Shown here: in pieces, positions 10,815 through 22,573 of the stretch | Layout: each line of letters begins with the position of its first letter | Numbering within the stretch: the stretch's first letter is position 1 | From: Yamagishiella unicocca | Taxonomy: Eukaryota > Chlorophyta > Chlorophyceae > Chlamydomonadales > Volvocaceae | Direction: 5' to 3' | Assembly (NCBI GenBank): GCA_003116995.1 | Contig: BDSL01000050.1 | Location: forward strand, 434,001 to 498,000 | DNA length: 64,000 nt | Program-made: the position numbers and the translations under genes | Notes under the pieces: model-generated | Databases searched by the model: none | Seen by the model: the letters and a program-made list of their open reading frames with translations, nothing else | What the model was told of the DNA's origin: nothing

Positions 10815-13800
10815 TCATGCCGCCGTGCCTTCCAGCTCCCCCTCGCTCACTGACATGGACGCGCCGTGCCGCTGCTCCGCCTCCCACAGCTCGTCGTCCA
10901 GCTGGCACGGCGGCGGCACGAAGGGGATGGCGCAGCGCAGGGGGGGCCGCCTGCAGGACAGCGGGGGGTGGGGTGGGGGTTACAATAAAAGAACCGGTAA
11001 CTCGACTGGGGGACAGCGGGGTGGGGGAGGAAGACCCGTGGATGCGAGAACCGTGGACAGCGGGGAGGGGGGGGAGGGGTCCATGCCCTGATGACGGTGA
11101 ATGCAAGGGGGGCTGCAAGGAAACTCGAAAACCCCCCCCGGGAAGGGGGGTTTGCAAGGAAGCTCCCCCCCTCCCCTGGTGAAGGGGGCCCGGCGCGCCG
11201 GCGCGCGGCGCGGGTTCATCCCCCGCGCGACTCCCCCCCACCTGTGTTTTCGGACATCCACGGGTCTCCCTCGAACCCCCCCACCTGTCGTATCGTATGA
11301 GGCGCAGGCGGCCTTCCTTGGTGCCGTACGCCATGCCCTCCGCGGGGAACGCGTTGAACACGGCCACGTTGACCTCGTCGTCGGCGCTCAGCAGCACACG
11401 GCGGAGGACCAGGTCGGGGACGCTACGGGGGGGGGTGTACAAGGGGGGGGTTACAAGGGGGGGGGGTTACAAGGGGGGGGGTTACAAGGGGGGGGGGTTA
11501 CAAGGGGGTTACGTAAACTCGAGACGTAACCGTAGACTCGACATGGTGACTAGCGACGCCGGGTTACAGGGGGGGGGGTTCGAGGAAGGCCCGTGGATGC
11601 GAGAAAAACCGTTTAGGAAAGACGTTTACACGGGGGGGGGGGACCGGTTGATACAGGTGGGTTTTACTCGGAACCACGGGTCTCCCTCGCAACCCCCTGC
11701 CCTCCCGCCCGCCCGCGTGGGGTTCACCGGTTCCCCGCTCCCGCCGCCAGCCCACCCACCGGTACGAACCAGGGTTTTAGGGGTTTAGGGTTTTATCACT
11801 ACGGTACCCACACAGTACCGGTAATACGAGGGACGCGGACATGGGGCGGGGCTGCTCGAGCGAACGGGCGGCGACGGGGCCCACCTGTAGATCTCTACGA
11901 CACTATGTACGGCCGCCAGCTGGGTCCCGCACGCCACCAGGCTGCAGAGGCTGATGTGGCGGCGGCCGTACGCCACCAGCACGTGGTCCCCCGAGGGGCT
12001 CAGCTGTACGGAGGTCATGCAGTGCGCGGCCAGCACGGGACGAGCGTGCAGCAGGGAGCCGAAGTGGGGCCCTATGGCGGTGGCGGCGGCGGCGGCGGTG
12101 GCGTCGTCGGGGCCGGCGGCGGCGATGCCGGGGGCCGCCGGGAAGGCGACGGAGGAGGACGCGGAGGGGGTGGCGGCGGCGGGGGGGCCAGCGATGGGCG
12201 AGGTGCCGGTGTACAAGATGCACAGCTCATAGCAGGTGCGGGGGCAGGGGGCCGCTGCCGCTGCCCCTGCGGCTGCTGTGGTGGCGTCGTTGACGGCGGC
12301 GGCGTCCGCAGTTCGAGCCCCTACTGTGGCGCCGTCGCCGCCGCCGCCGCCGGCGGCGGCGGCGGCGGCGGCGGCTGCAGTACGATTCTGGTGCGCGCCG
12401 GCGGGGGCGGCGGCCGCCGCCGCCGTTCTCCCTGGCGCGTGGTACAGCGGCGCCGGGCTGCCGACGGTGCCGCCGCCGCCCCTGCCCGCTTGCCCTCCCT
12501 GGAGTGCCTCCCCGCCGCCGCCACCGCCGGGTCCTCCGCCGGGGCCCTCCCTCGAGCTGTGCATCGCCAGGTGCGCCTTGATGCTGGCGAACGCCGACGG
12601 CGTCTGCCGTACGACAGAGGGCACTGGCGGCGGTACGACTACATCTGCGCGGCGAGGAGGAGGGGGGAAGAGCCACCACTAAGACGTGAGCTAGGGAGCT
12701 AGGGACCCGAAAACAGGGAGAGACACGTACATTTACATGACACCCAGCTGGGGTATGTGTGCGTGTGTGCGTGTTTAAGGAAGCCCGTGGGCCAGCACTG
12801 GAAGGTAAAACCGAGCTGAAGAAGTTGTGTACTTCGCTGGCGTGTGTGTGAGGGTGTGTAAGTGTGCCGAGGGGGCACCTGACATAGGACCAACCAGCCG
12901 CAGCTCCACAAAGCCAAGCCAGGTGGTATCGACCACCCCTCCCCCCCACCCGCGCACGCACCTGGTCCCCCCCCACACCCCAAAACGTCTGTTTTTAAAC
13001 GTTGTTTTTCTCGCATCCACGGGTCTTCCTCGACCCCCCCCACCCGCGCACGCACCTGGTCCCCCCGCCCGCCGTATGGCCGCAGCTGCTGCCGCCTCCT
13101 GGTGCGGCGCCCGCGAGCTCGCACGCGTCGTGGCCGCCTGCTGCTGCTGCTGCGACAACTGCTGCTGACCCAGCTGCTGCTGCTGCTGCGACAACTGCTG
13201 CTGACCCAGCTGCTGCTGCTGCGACAACTGCTGCTGCTGCTGCTGGACTGGGCCGCCGCCCCGGCTCTGGCCGTGTTGCTGGTCGGCGTGAGGCTCCCCC
13301 GCCGTGCTGTGCACCGGGCCGTGCGAAACACGCCGGCTGTGCGGGACCCCCCCACCCCCACCCTCGCCGTCCCCGTCGTCGCCGTCCCCGTCGTCGCCGC
13401 CGCCGCTATCCGAGCCGCGCGCGACGCCCGCCACCGCCGATGCCGCCGCCGCCGAAGCCGCCGCCGCCGATGCAATCCGGCGGTACGCGGCGGCCTCGGC
13501 GGAGTCGTACTCCGCCTCCCCGGCAGCCGCATCGGGTCTGCGGTGGGGTAAGGGTCGGGGGGGGGGACACATTGGGGTGGGGTACGGGTCGGAGGGGAAA
13601 CCCATTGGGTTGGAGTACAGGTCGGAGGGGAAACCCACATGGGGTTGGGGAGTCCCGTCCGTTTTGAAGGACGCTGGTAGGGACTCGCGGGCTAGGGGCA
13701 GGTGCGAAAGGGCGGCAGCGAAAAGACTCGAGCCCGTTCGTCGGAGCACATGCGCCCTCCCACCCCCGTGTCAACGGTTTTCACGCCACCCCCGTCCATC

Positions 13801-16800
13801 AAGCTTGCCACCCATCGACCTTGCAGCTCGGTAGCATGCGGCGCGCCCCCTCCGCACCCCCGGTCCCGGTGAAGCCAAAATGCCACAGCGCCCTCCCTCC
13901 AGCCACCCGGGCTCCGAAACCCACCCGGACACTGCCACAGCGCCCTCCCTCCAGCCACCCGGGGCTCCGAAACCCACCTGGACACCGTAACAGAGTGCGG
14001 TTCAGCCACCCGGGCTCCGAAACCCACCTGGACACCGCAACAGCGCCCTCCCTCCAGCCACCTGGGCTCCGAAACCCACCTGGACACCGCCACAGCGCCC
14101 TACCTCCAGCCACCTGGGCTCCGAAACCCACCTGGACACCGCCGTCCTCGCCGCCGGCTCCACCGTGTGCTGCTGCTGCAGGGCGCTGTCGCAGGCGGCG
14201 CTGTCCTCGGGGTGGCGCCCCTCCGTGTCGTTGCCGCCGCCGCCAGTCTGGCCGCCGCCTCCCCCTCCGCCGCCTCCGCCGCCACCTCCGCCGCCCCGCC
14301 ACCCCCCTGCCGCCGCCGTCACCTCACTGGGGCAGCAGGCCTGTGTGGCCGTGTCGTCACACATGTCGCCCCCGCCCTCCGCCACGCCGCCCAGCCAGGC
14401 CACGGTAGGCTCGCCGCCGCCTCCGCCGCCTCCGCCTCCGCCGCCCCTTCGGGACCCGCCTCCCCGGGACCGCACGTCTGCAGGGGGAGTGAGGGGCGCA
14501 GGGGTACAGGGGTTTAGGGGCACAGGGGGCAGTCGGCAGAGAGACAAACACGTAAGGGAGGGCCGCCTGGCAACGGCCCATGCTAGCGAAGCGAACATGC
14601 GAAGATCGCAGCAGCGGCAGCCGGGACTCCATCACCCCATGCCCGAAAGAAGGAGGACCAAAAATGCCCGAAAGGAGGAGGACCAAAAATGCCCGAAAGA
14701 AGGAGGACCAAAAACGCCCGGAAGAAGGAGGAGCAAAAAGGGAGCTCCCGCAGGAGTACCGGACATCCGGGACCTAATCCAACCCCGCCGCGCCGCGGTG
14801 ATGAACGCCCGGTCCCTGCTCGACAGCAGCGACCTCGGAGCTCAGGGTCGGCCAGCCACGCAGGTCCCCGCAGGTACCCGCTTCTACACCTACCCACCTA
14901 CCCACCTACCCACCTTCCGCCGCTGTCGTATTTCTCTCCAGGCAAGGGAGGCAAGGGACACATCCATGGAGACATGCTTGCCAGGCGAGGGGACTAGCTC
15001 ACGCGCATTCCACTTCCTAACCCCCCCCCCCCAGTTCCATGGGTTTTCCTTGCACAACCCCCCCCCCAGTTCCATGGGTTTTCCTTGCACCCCCCCCCCC
15101 CAGTTCCATGGGTTTTCCTTGCACAACCCCCCCCCCCCAGTTCCATGGGTTTTCCTTGCACAACCCCCCCCCCAGTTCCATGGGTTTTCCTTGCACAACC
15201 CCCCATCCAGCCCCATCCATGCTCCCTGCCCGGTCGCGTCAACGGATTTCACGCCACCTCCCAGGCCCCCCCTCCAACCACCCACCTGCATCCGCCATCT
15301 CCACGCTGCGACACGAGCCTGGTGACTCGGGGTGGGCGCCCGTGTCCATCAGCGCAGCGCCCGCAGCCCCGCCTCCTCCTCCACCCCCCCGTCCGCCCAC
15401 ATGCGTGTCCCGCTCCCCAGCACCAGCACCGCCACCAGCACCAGCACCGCCCTCCGCCTCCTCCTCCACGATGTCGCTGTCCCCGATGTCGCTGCCGCCG
15501 CCGTCCCCCCCCACCGCCGCTGCTGCTGCTGCGGGGTGCGCGTGGGTTCGTGTCGCCGCCACCTGCGCCGCAGCGGCCTGGTTGGCCTGCACCGAGGGGA
15601 GGGAGGGCGGATGGGGGGAAAGGGGGAGGGGGGGGAAAGGGCGGATTGGGGGATTGGGGGACGGGGGGACGGGGGGACGGGCGTATGGGGGGAGGGGCGT
15701 ATGGGGGGATGGGGGGATGGGGAGAAGGGCGGACGGGGGGAAGGGCGGATGGGCGTATGGGGGAAGGGCGGAAGGGTGGAAACCGACAGTGTCTTCGCGG
15801 CTGAGAGCGGTAAAGTAACAGACAGACAGGCACCCAGCATCAGCCATCAGCAGCGGGGCCAGCCCGTGTCTTAAAACGGAGAGGGTCGTTTCATTGCGTC
15901 AGGAGCGCACGTGCCGTGGTGCTGACGTCACCGCCCCATCCCTCCCACTGCAGCCCTCCCCCTACACACGGCTGCCCCCCCCTTCCCTGCAGCCCTCCCC
16001 CTGCACACGGCCGCCCCGCCCCGCCCCTCCCACCTGCCACCTCAGGCAGGCATCGCTGTGCGCCTCCCGCACCACGCAGCAGACCATGTAGCGGCCGCAG
16101 GAGCTGAAATGGATGCCCATCTCGCTGGGGGAAGGGCGGGAGGGGGTGGGGGTGGGGGTGGCGGCATAAAGACCAGGTTACACGACATGGGTAGGGTAGC
16201 TGGCGCATTGTCTTCGGACACCTAGTTGTGGGCGGGCGCATGGTGGTGGTGGTGGTGGTGAGGTGAAGGGTAACCCGCGAGTCCACGGCCGACAAACCAA
16301 GGGGGTGCAGGGGTGCAAGGAAACCCAAGGGGTGGTGGTGGGGGTGTATAAAAACCGTTTTACGCAACGGGACAGGATAGTTGGCGCATGGTCGTCGGAC
16401 ACCAATTTTGTGGGGGTATAAGGGGTGGTGTGGGAGGGCCCACAGGGGGGACATCCTTCAGCGGCTGGCGGGTGTGGCGCCGTCACGCAGGCGCGGCGGT
16501 GGCAGCACTGCGGCGGTGGCAGCACTGCGGCTGAGTCAGGGACAAGGGCTTCCTCCCGAGGAAAGGGTTGGGGTCCACGTGCTTTCCCTCCAGTGCGCCA
16601 CCCCCCACCCAGCCGGCCCCCCAGCAGCGCCTCCGCTCCGTCTCCTTGCCGCGCCTTTTCTCTGGACCACCACCTTCGCCGCCCTCGGTTTGTCGGCCGT
16701 GGATTCGCGGATGCTCTTACACCCCCGCCGCAACCCCCCCCACACACACATACACACACCTGCACAGCACCACCCGCGGCAGCACCAGCAGCTCCTTGCG

Positions 16801-19800
16801 CAGCTCGCGGCTGGGTTCGCGAAAGTCCCATAGTCGCACCGTCACTATGCAGGGCGTGTCGTGGTTGGCGGCGGAGGGCAGCTCGGGAGCAGCCTGGGGG
16901 AGCGGGGGGTTACAAGTAAAGAACCGGTAACTCGACTGGGGAGCGGGGTGTGGTATAAAAACCGCTATTACGCAACGGGACAGGATAGTTGGCGCATGGG
17001 GGAGCGGGGGGGGTGGGGTGTAAGGAGAATCCGAGCATCCACGGCCAGGGGGTGGGGGGGGGTGCAGAAAAGAACCCGGGGGGGAGGAGGGTTGCAGAAA
17101 AGAAGGGGGGGGGGTGGCACAAAATCGACCCGTGGGGGCTGCAAGGAAAACCCATGTATGAAAAAAAACCCGTTCGATCGACCCGCGGGGGTGGGGCAGA
17201 GGAAACCCGTTGTCCGGCGCGCAAATAGCAGAACCCGGGTTGGAAACGTTTCGGTAGACTCGCCTGGAATGGAGTGTTGCATGCTGGAGCACTTGGTTGC
17301 GGTTACGGTTTAGAAGGGGCAGGGGGTCCGGGTGCCGAAACATTCTCGCGCCGGTAGTGGTAGTGGTGGTGGTGGTAGTGGTAATGGTGGTGGTAGTGGT
17401 AATGGTGGTGGTAGTGGTAGTGGTGTACCCATTTACACATTTGCCGAACCAAACCGGACCCACGGCGAGCCGCAACCGGCACCCACCCGCAGCGCCAGCT
17501 GTCGTACGCGCTCGACCTCGATGTCCGACATGTGCAGCGTGTGGTCCCAGCCCCACGTGAGGTCGTACGCCGCCACGTGGGCGTCAGGGGGCCCGCCGCC
17601 GGCGCCGGACGGCGCGCCGCCGCGCGCCGCGCGCGGCGCCGGCGGCGGCGCCGCCGGCGCCACGAGCGGTATCGCGTGTCGGACGCCGCCGCCGAGGCTC
17701 TGGTGCCGTACAATGTCCGCCGGCGCCAAGACGTTGAGCTGCCCGTTGTTGGCGGCGTGCAATGCGGCGGTGGCGGCGGCGGCGACGTTACCGGGCAGGG
17801 AGGAGTGGCCGCCGCCCCAGTGGCCGCCACCTCCGGGGTTGACGGAAGGCGCGCCGGCGCCGCCGGCGCCTGCCGCGGGGGCGGCGGCGGATGCATGGCC
17901 GCCGAGGCTGGCGAAGCTGCCTGCGCCGCGGGCGCCGGTCCCTTGCTGCGCGCCCCCGCCTCCGTAGCCTCCGGCGAAGACCCCCGTGACGCCGGTCAGA
18001 ATGTTGCGCAGCAGACCCATGGGCCACGCGGTGGGCGCGGTGGCCTGGGGTCGCAACGCGGCAATGCAACCCGAACGCTTGGTGGTTGTGGTGGTTGTGG
18101 TTGTGATGATGATGATGATGGTGGTGGTGATGGTGGTGGCAGTGGTGGTGGCGCCAGCCGCACAACGCGCCAGGCGCAATCACCAGCAAAGGTTAATGGC
18201 GCCCCATCCTCTGCCAGCCCCTCCCCCTTGGCTCCCCCCTCCTGCCTCCCCCCCCTGGCTCCCCCCTCCTGCCTCCCCCCCTGGCTCCCACCCCCTGGCT
18301 CCTGCCTCCCACCTGGCTGGTGGCCGCACCCCCGCCGCCGCCCCGCTGCCCCTGCTCGCGCCCCAGCGGATGTTGGTAGGGGTGGTGGTGCTGCTGCCGG
18401 GGCAGCGAGGCCATGCTGTTGTGCGCAGCTATGAAGGCAGCCAGGTCGTCCACGGCGTCCTGCAAGGGCGAGTGACGGGGGGGGGGGTATAAGAGAATCT
18501 GCGAATCCACGGCCGACAAACCGGAGGGGGGGGGTTGGGAGACTGCTTACCAGAACAGAGTGGCAGGGGGCTGGCGGCCCGTTTCCCTGTCTCGCTCTGC
18601 CCCTGCCCCTTCCCTGCCCCGCTCTGCCCCTTCCCTGCCCCGCTATGCCCCTTCGCTGCCTCTGCCCCTTCTCTGCCCCTGCCCGTTCCCTGCCCCGCTC
18701 TGCTCCTCCTCCGCTCTTGGAAAAGCCGGCCGCCGGCCATCCCACGGAATCCACGGCAGCCCTTCCCCGTGCCGACCGCTGAGACCCTGCTGCCAGTTCC
18801 GCTGAGACCTGGCTGCCGTGATGGGCCGTGAAGGGCCGAGAAGATCCGTGAAGGTCCGTCGGAACCCGGCAAGACGCGGCTGGCGGTCCTCCGCCATCGA
18901 GGCAGGCTATCGCAGCAGTGCCGCCAGCACCAGACGTGGTAGGTGGTGGCCGTGAGCCGTCCCCTTGACCCCCGTCTCTATCACCCCTACACCCCGCCCC
19001 AGGTGCTCCGTCGGGGCCTTGCCGCGCGGTCTGCTATCCCATCGTTCGCGGCCTCCCCCAGCTCTCCAGCTAGCGCCCAAAACCAACCGGTTTCGGGAGA
19101 CGTTTCCTTGCGTCACGCGGGGTCCTCACTTTCGTTAATCTAGCCGCCGCCACCGATTTCGCTTAGTCGCCAAAGGTCGACAAGCGACCTCCGTCTTTCG
19201 TTTCCTCACCCCAGTTCTCCAGCATGCATCTCGAAACGTCTCACCTATGCGGTTTTTCTCGCATCCACGGGCTCCCTCGCAAGCCCCCTCGTGCTCCACC
19301 GGAAACCCCCACAAGAACCCCTCCCCCCTGAAGCCGCCAGCATCCCGTGTGGATCCAACTGTGGACCCGGCTGGCTCTGGATCCAGCTGCGGCTCACCTG
19401 TGGATCCGGCTCGTCTGCCGCCGCTCGCCCGCCAGCGTGGCCCGTCTGGTGACTCTGGTGGTGTGCGTGCGTGCGGGTGTGGGTGTTCGGCGCCTGCTGC
19501 TGCTGCTGCTGCTGCGTGTTGGCGCCGCTGTCGCCCGGTGCCCGCCGCTCCGTCACTTCGGCGGTCAACAGGATGTGAGGCGCCGTGGGGTGGAAGTGCA
19601 GCGCGCGCAGCGAACGGCGGGTTTTGAGGATCTTGACCGGCGCGGCCAGCCGGGCGAACTGCCAGCTGAACACCTGGGGGGGTGGGGGTGGGGTCAGGGT
19701 CAGGGTCAGCGCGGCGGTGGCGGGGCGGGGCGGTGGCAGGTCAGGTCAGCGGCGGTGGCAGGGCAGCGGCGGTGGCAGGTCAGGTCAGCGGCGGTGGCAG

Positions 19801-22573
19801 GTCAGGGCAGCGGCGGTGGCAGGTCAGGGCAGCGGCGGTGGCAGGTCAGGTCAGCGGCGGTGGCAGGTCAGGTCAGCGGCGGTGGCAGGTCAGGTCAGCG
19901 GCGGTGGCAGGTCAGGTCAGCGGCGGTGGCAGGTCAGGTCAGCGGCGGTGGCAGGGCAGCGGCGGTGGCAGGTCAGGTCAGCGGCGGTGGCAGGTCAGGT
20001 CAGCGGCGGTGGCAGGTCAGGGCAGCGGCGGTGGCAGGTCAGGTCAGCGGCGGTGGCAGGTCAGGTCAGCGGCGGTGGCAGGTCAGGTCAGCGGCGGTGG
20101 CAGGTCAGGTCAGCGGCGGTGGCAGGTCAGGTCAGCGGCGGTGGCAGGGCAGCGGCGGTGGCAGGTCAGGTCAGCGGCGGTGGCAGGTCAGGTCAGCGGC
20201 GGTGGCAGGTCAGGTCAGCGGCGGTGGCAGGTCAGGTCAGCGGCGGTGGCAGGTCAGGTCAGCGGCGGTGGCAGGTCAGGTCAGCGGCGGTGGCAGGTCA
20301 GGGCAGCGGCGGTGGCAGGTCAGGGCAGCGGCGGTGGCAGGTCAGGGCAGCGGCGGTGGCAGGTCAGGTCAGCGGCGGTGGCAGGTCAGGTCAGCGGCGG
20401 TGGCAGGTCAGGTCAGCGGCGGTGGCAGGTCAGGTCAGCGGCGGTGGCAGGTCAGGTCAGCGGCGGTGGCAGGTCAGGTCAGCGGCGGTGGCAGGTCAGG
20501 GCAGCGGCGGTGGCAGGGCAGCGGCGGTGGCAGGGCAGCGGCGGTGGCAGGGCAGCGGCGGTGGCAGGGCAGCGGCGGTGGCAGGTCAGGGCAGCGGCGG
20601 TGGCAGGGCCGGGCCGGGCGGGGCGGGGCCGGGCGGGGCAGCGGCAAATGCTGGGATGTGGCGGCGCGGCGGCGAGGACTGGGAGAAGGAGGACTGTGTG
20701 CGGGATGACCCATGAAACCCACAGAGCAGGCGGAGGTGACTGGTGCGGCCGTCCACGAGGTGACTGGTGCGGCCCTCCACGGCCGCCGCTGATCCGGCCC
20801 GCGCAGCGCCCTCCCTACCCGCGGGCGCCCACGGTACCCTGCGGCTGCGCATCCACTGATGCATCGTTTCTGACGCCGTCCGAGCCGCTCTGTGCTCCGC
20901 GCTCGGCCGCCGGTCCGGCGGGCTGGAAAGCCGCCCCGCTGGCGGCCAGGCGCCGCCGCCGCCCTGGGAACCCCTCCCCCCCCCGCCCCGATGAACCAAC
21001 GCACCTTGTGGCCTGCCGACACCACCAGCATGGTGCCAGAGGGGTCGAACGCCAGAGAGGCGATGGGCTTGCCTGCGCAGCGGCGGCGCGGGTGGTTGGG
21101 GTGCAGGGTAAGCTAGCGGACAGGCCAGGGAGGGAAGGGGGTAAATTGCATTATCTGCGAATCCGCGGCCGACAAACCAAGGGCGATGAAGATGGTGGTC
21201 CGAGGAGAGATAGTTGGCGAGTAGACCGGAGGCGCGGTTCAAGAGGTGGCGGTGGCGGTTCCAAAACATCACGTGTGTGTTTCGGGTGTCGAGGTGTGAG
21301 GCCAGCTGTATACCCCTTTCGACTCGGCGTCTGGCCGCGCACCATCCCTTCACCTCCGCCCCGAAACCGCCCCCCCCCCCCCCGACGCGCCAACTATCCT
21401 GTCCCGTTGCGTAAAGAGGTTTTTAAACACACACACCCCGGCGCGGCAGCGCTGCACGCCGCCATGCTTTCTAGCTGGCCGTCCACAATAATAATGTTAT
21501 TACGCCGGCCGGAGCCGGGCGTGTATTAAGGGGGTGGGGAACTGAGGGGCGGACTCCGGCCCTATATGCCCGCACCATCGGGGCAGGCCGTCCACGGCTG
21601 GGAAGCCGGAGCCTGGCGTGTATGAAGGGGGTGGGGAACTGAGGGGCGGACTCCGGCCCTGTATGCCCGCACCACCGAAGCATGCCGTCCACGTAAATGG
21701 CGCCCAAAACGCTCAAGTTCCCAGGAGAGGTTAAACCGTCGGAACACTAGCGGGCGGCTTCCCGGCAAGGCACCCTGCTGGAAGCCCCCTCCAGATCGCC
21801 CGCTGGCGAAGCGTAGGGGCAGCAGATTGCGATGCCGTACGCCACCCTGCCTCAGGTGGTGCCACCGGTTCCCGCAACGGTGCCTAGGAGCCACATGGCA
21901 GCTGGACCCCTTCCCCCACCCCAGTAGAGGTGCGGCACCTACCGAAGTCATACTTGTGGAGCATTTGACCGGTGCTGACTTGCCACACCGCAGCTGTGAA
22001 ATCCAAAGAGCCGCTCGCCATGATGTCTGGGTCTACCGGGCTGAAGCGAACCTGCGGGGCGCAAGACTCGTCAAGCATGCTCATCCGCAGAGCAAACAAA
22101 CACCCAACCCTCATCAACACTTTAGTAAGCAGAATACAAGTCAGCCATCTGCACACGTGGGGAGCTGCTACGCCTGAAACGCGGCTTACCACCCATGGCG
22201 TCCGTCGGTGGCCCGCCAACGAATGGAGGACCTTGCCTGTCGCAACGTCTGTAACCTTGACAGTGTGGTCTCCACTGTTGTCGGGTGCGATGAAAGGAAA
22301 GGTAAGGCTCCAGCGCGGCCAATGCAGCAACAGAACCAACAGCCCTGGATAGACCTACTGTGTTGACGCCAAGTACCGTCCATCAGGGCTAAACGCAGCC
22401 GCAATTGAAGAGCGGGGTGAAGGCCGAAAGTCTACATACTCCGAGGAGCTATGTCGCAGGAAATCTGCCTCAGCCCAACAGCTGGCTGCGCTATGCCCAC
22501 TGCGTCGAAAGGGCTTACCCGAAGAAGACTGATTTAGCTCTCTAGATAACAACAATGAAGCTATGTTCTTCAT
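10815..22573 (-). CDS. AMBRA1-like WD40 protein (15 exons, 1281 aa)
   Basis: Minus-strand exons: 22573-22359, 22274-22190, 22051-21943, 21072-21005, 19673-19398, 18459-18313, 18044-17487, 16893-16760, 16124-16034, 15586-15286, 14477-14132, 13537-13056, 12644-11885, 11422-11285, 10950-10815 (TGA). Every junction is GT-AG, all phases agree and the sum is 3846 nt. The N-terminal WD40 part (aa ~45-250) reads EYVDFRPSPRSS, AFSPDGRYLAST, GDHTVKVTDVATG, GHRRTPWVVRFSP, ASGSLDFTAAVWQ, PIASLAFDPSGTM and LKTRRSLRALHFHP. Around aa 520-545 is VVLCSEMGIHFSSCGRYM. The C-terminal WD part has CMTSVQLSPSGDH, AYGRRH, DDEVNVAVF and YGTKEGRLRLIRYD. These blocks match what I know of plant AMBRA1-like transducin proteins; animal AMBRA1 is an autophagy factor and a CUL4-DDB1 substrate receptor. 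Aa ~660-1100 is low-complexity Gln, Ala, Gly and His. The start ATG is the first before the conserved block; an upstream exon is possible. Confidence 0.85.
11407..11520. repeat. G-run minisatellite (TTACAAGGGGGGGG), about 6 units
   Basis: Tandem units of TTACAA plus 7-9 G lie in the intron just upstream, in transcription direction, of exon 11422-11285. The transcript therefore carries C-rich tracts immediately before the acceptor. The plus strand has repeated G runs with G-quadruplex potential. Confidence 0.8.
11773..11796. repeat. Short interstitial telomere-like motif
   Basis: The sequence GGTTTTAGGGGTTTAGGGTTTTA contains three imperfect TTTTAGGG/TTTAGGG units, the telomere repeat types known from green algae and plants. 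It lies in an intron of the WD40 gene. Similar single units appear near 3405, 8877 and 14510. Confidence 0.5.
13886..14142. repeat. ~51-bp minisatellite (5 copies) carrying a splice donor
   Basis: Five head-to-tail units of CAGCGCCCTCCCTCCAGCCA-CCTGGGCTCCGAAACCCACCTGGACACCG. On the minus strand each unit holds TCCAG|GTGGGTTTCGG, the same 5' splice site used at the end of coding exon 14477-14132. The array starts exactly at that exon end and runs into the intron. One unit (about 13987-14036) is shorter. Confidence 0.85.
14650..14800 (-). repeat. Fragment of the dispersed core-repeat element (far end)
   Basis: GGGAGCTCCCGCAGGAGTACCGGACATCCGGGACCTAATCCAACCCCGCC resembles 42344-42400 and 51200-51250, the ends of the two longest core-repeat elements. 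The core itself is absent. The fragment is intronic in the WD40 gene and is preceded by short tandem GGACCAAAAATGCCCGAAAG-type units. Confidence 0.5.
15028..15207. repeat. ~35-bp minisatellite, about 5-6 copies
   Basis: Units of a 7-12 C run plus AGTTCCATGGGTTTTCCTTGCA lie in the intron between exons 15586-15286 and 14477-14132 of the WD40 gene. The variable C-run length shifts frames and produces several nested chance ORFs. Confidence 0.85.
19735..20610. repeat. 22-bp minisatellite, about 40 copies, in an intron
   Basis: Head-to-tail units of GCGGCGGTGGCAGGTCAGGTCA with shorter variants lacking one GGTCA. The array fills most of the intron between exons 21072-21005 and 19673-19398 of the WD40 gene. 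All three plus frames stay open, giving ORFs of 376-615 codons with peptides such as RWQVRSAAVAGQ that I regard as artefacts. Confidence 0.9.
21486..21695 (-). mobile_element. SINE-like element body with ATT tail (intronic)
   Basis: An AATAATAATGTTATTA tail is followed by ACGCCGGCCGGAGCCGGGCG, then GGGGTGGGGAACTGAGGGGC and CCCGCACCA. The ~110-bp body is present twice in tandem. The same body occurs at 43852-44000 and, inverted, at 49040-49195. The tail position indicates a minus-oriented element. It lies in the intron between exons 22051-21943 and 21072-21005 of the WD40 gene. Confidence 0.6.

Noticed and set aside
14165..15325. 386-codon plus ORF rich in Pro
   Set aside because: It spans two WD40-gene exons in antisense and the C-run minisatellite. 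No domain or independent splice support.
19347..21529. Overlapping plus-strand ORFs of 376, 453 and 615 codons
   Set aside because: They are open only because the 22-bp intronic minisatellite lacks stops in every plus frame. The peptides are simple repeats and the opposite strand carries the exons of the WD40 gene.
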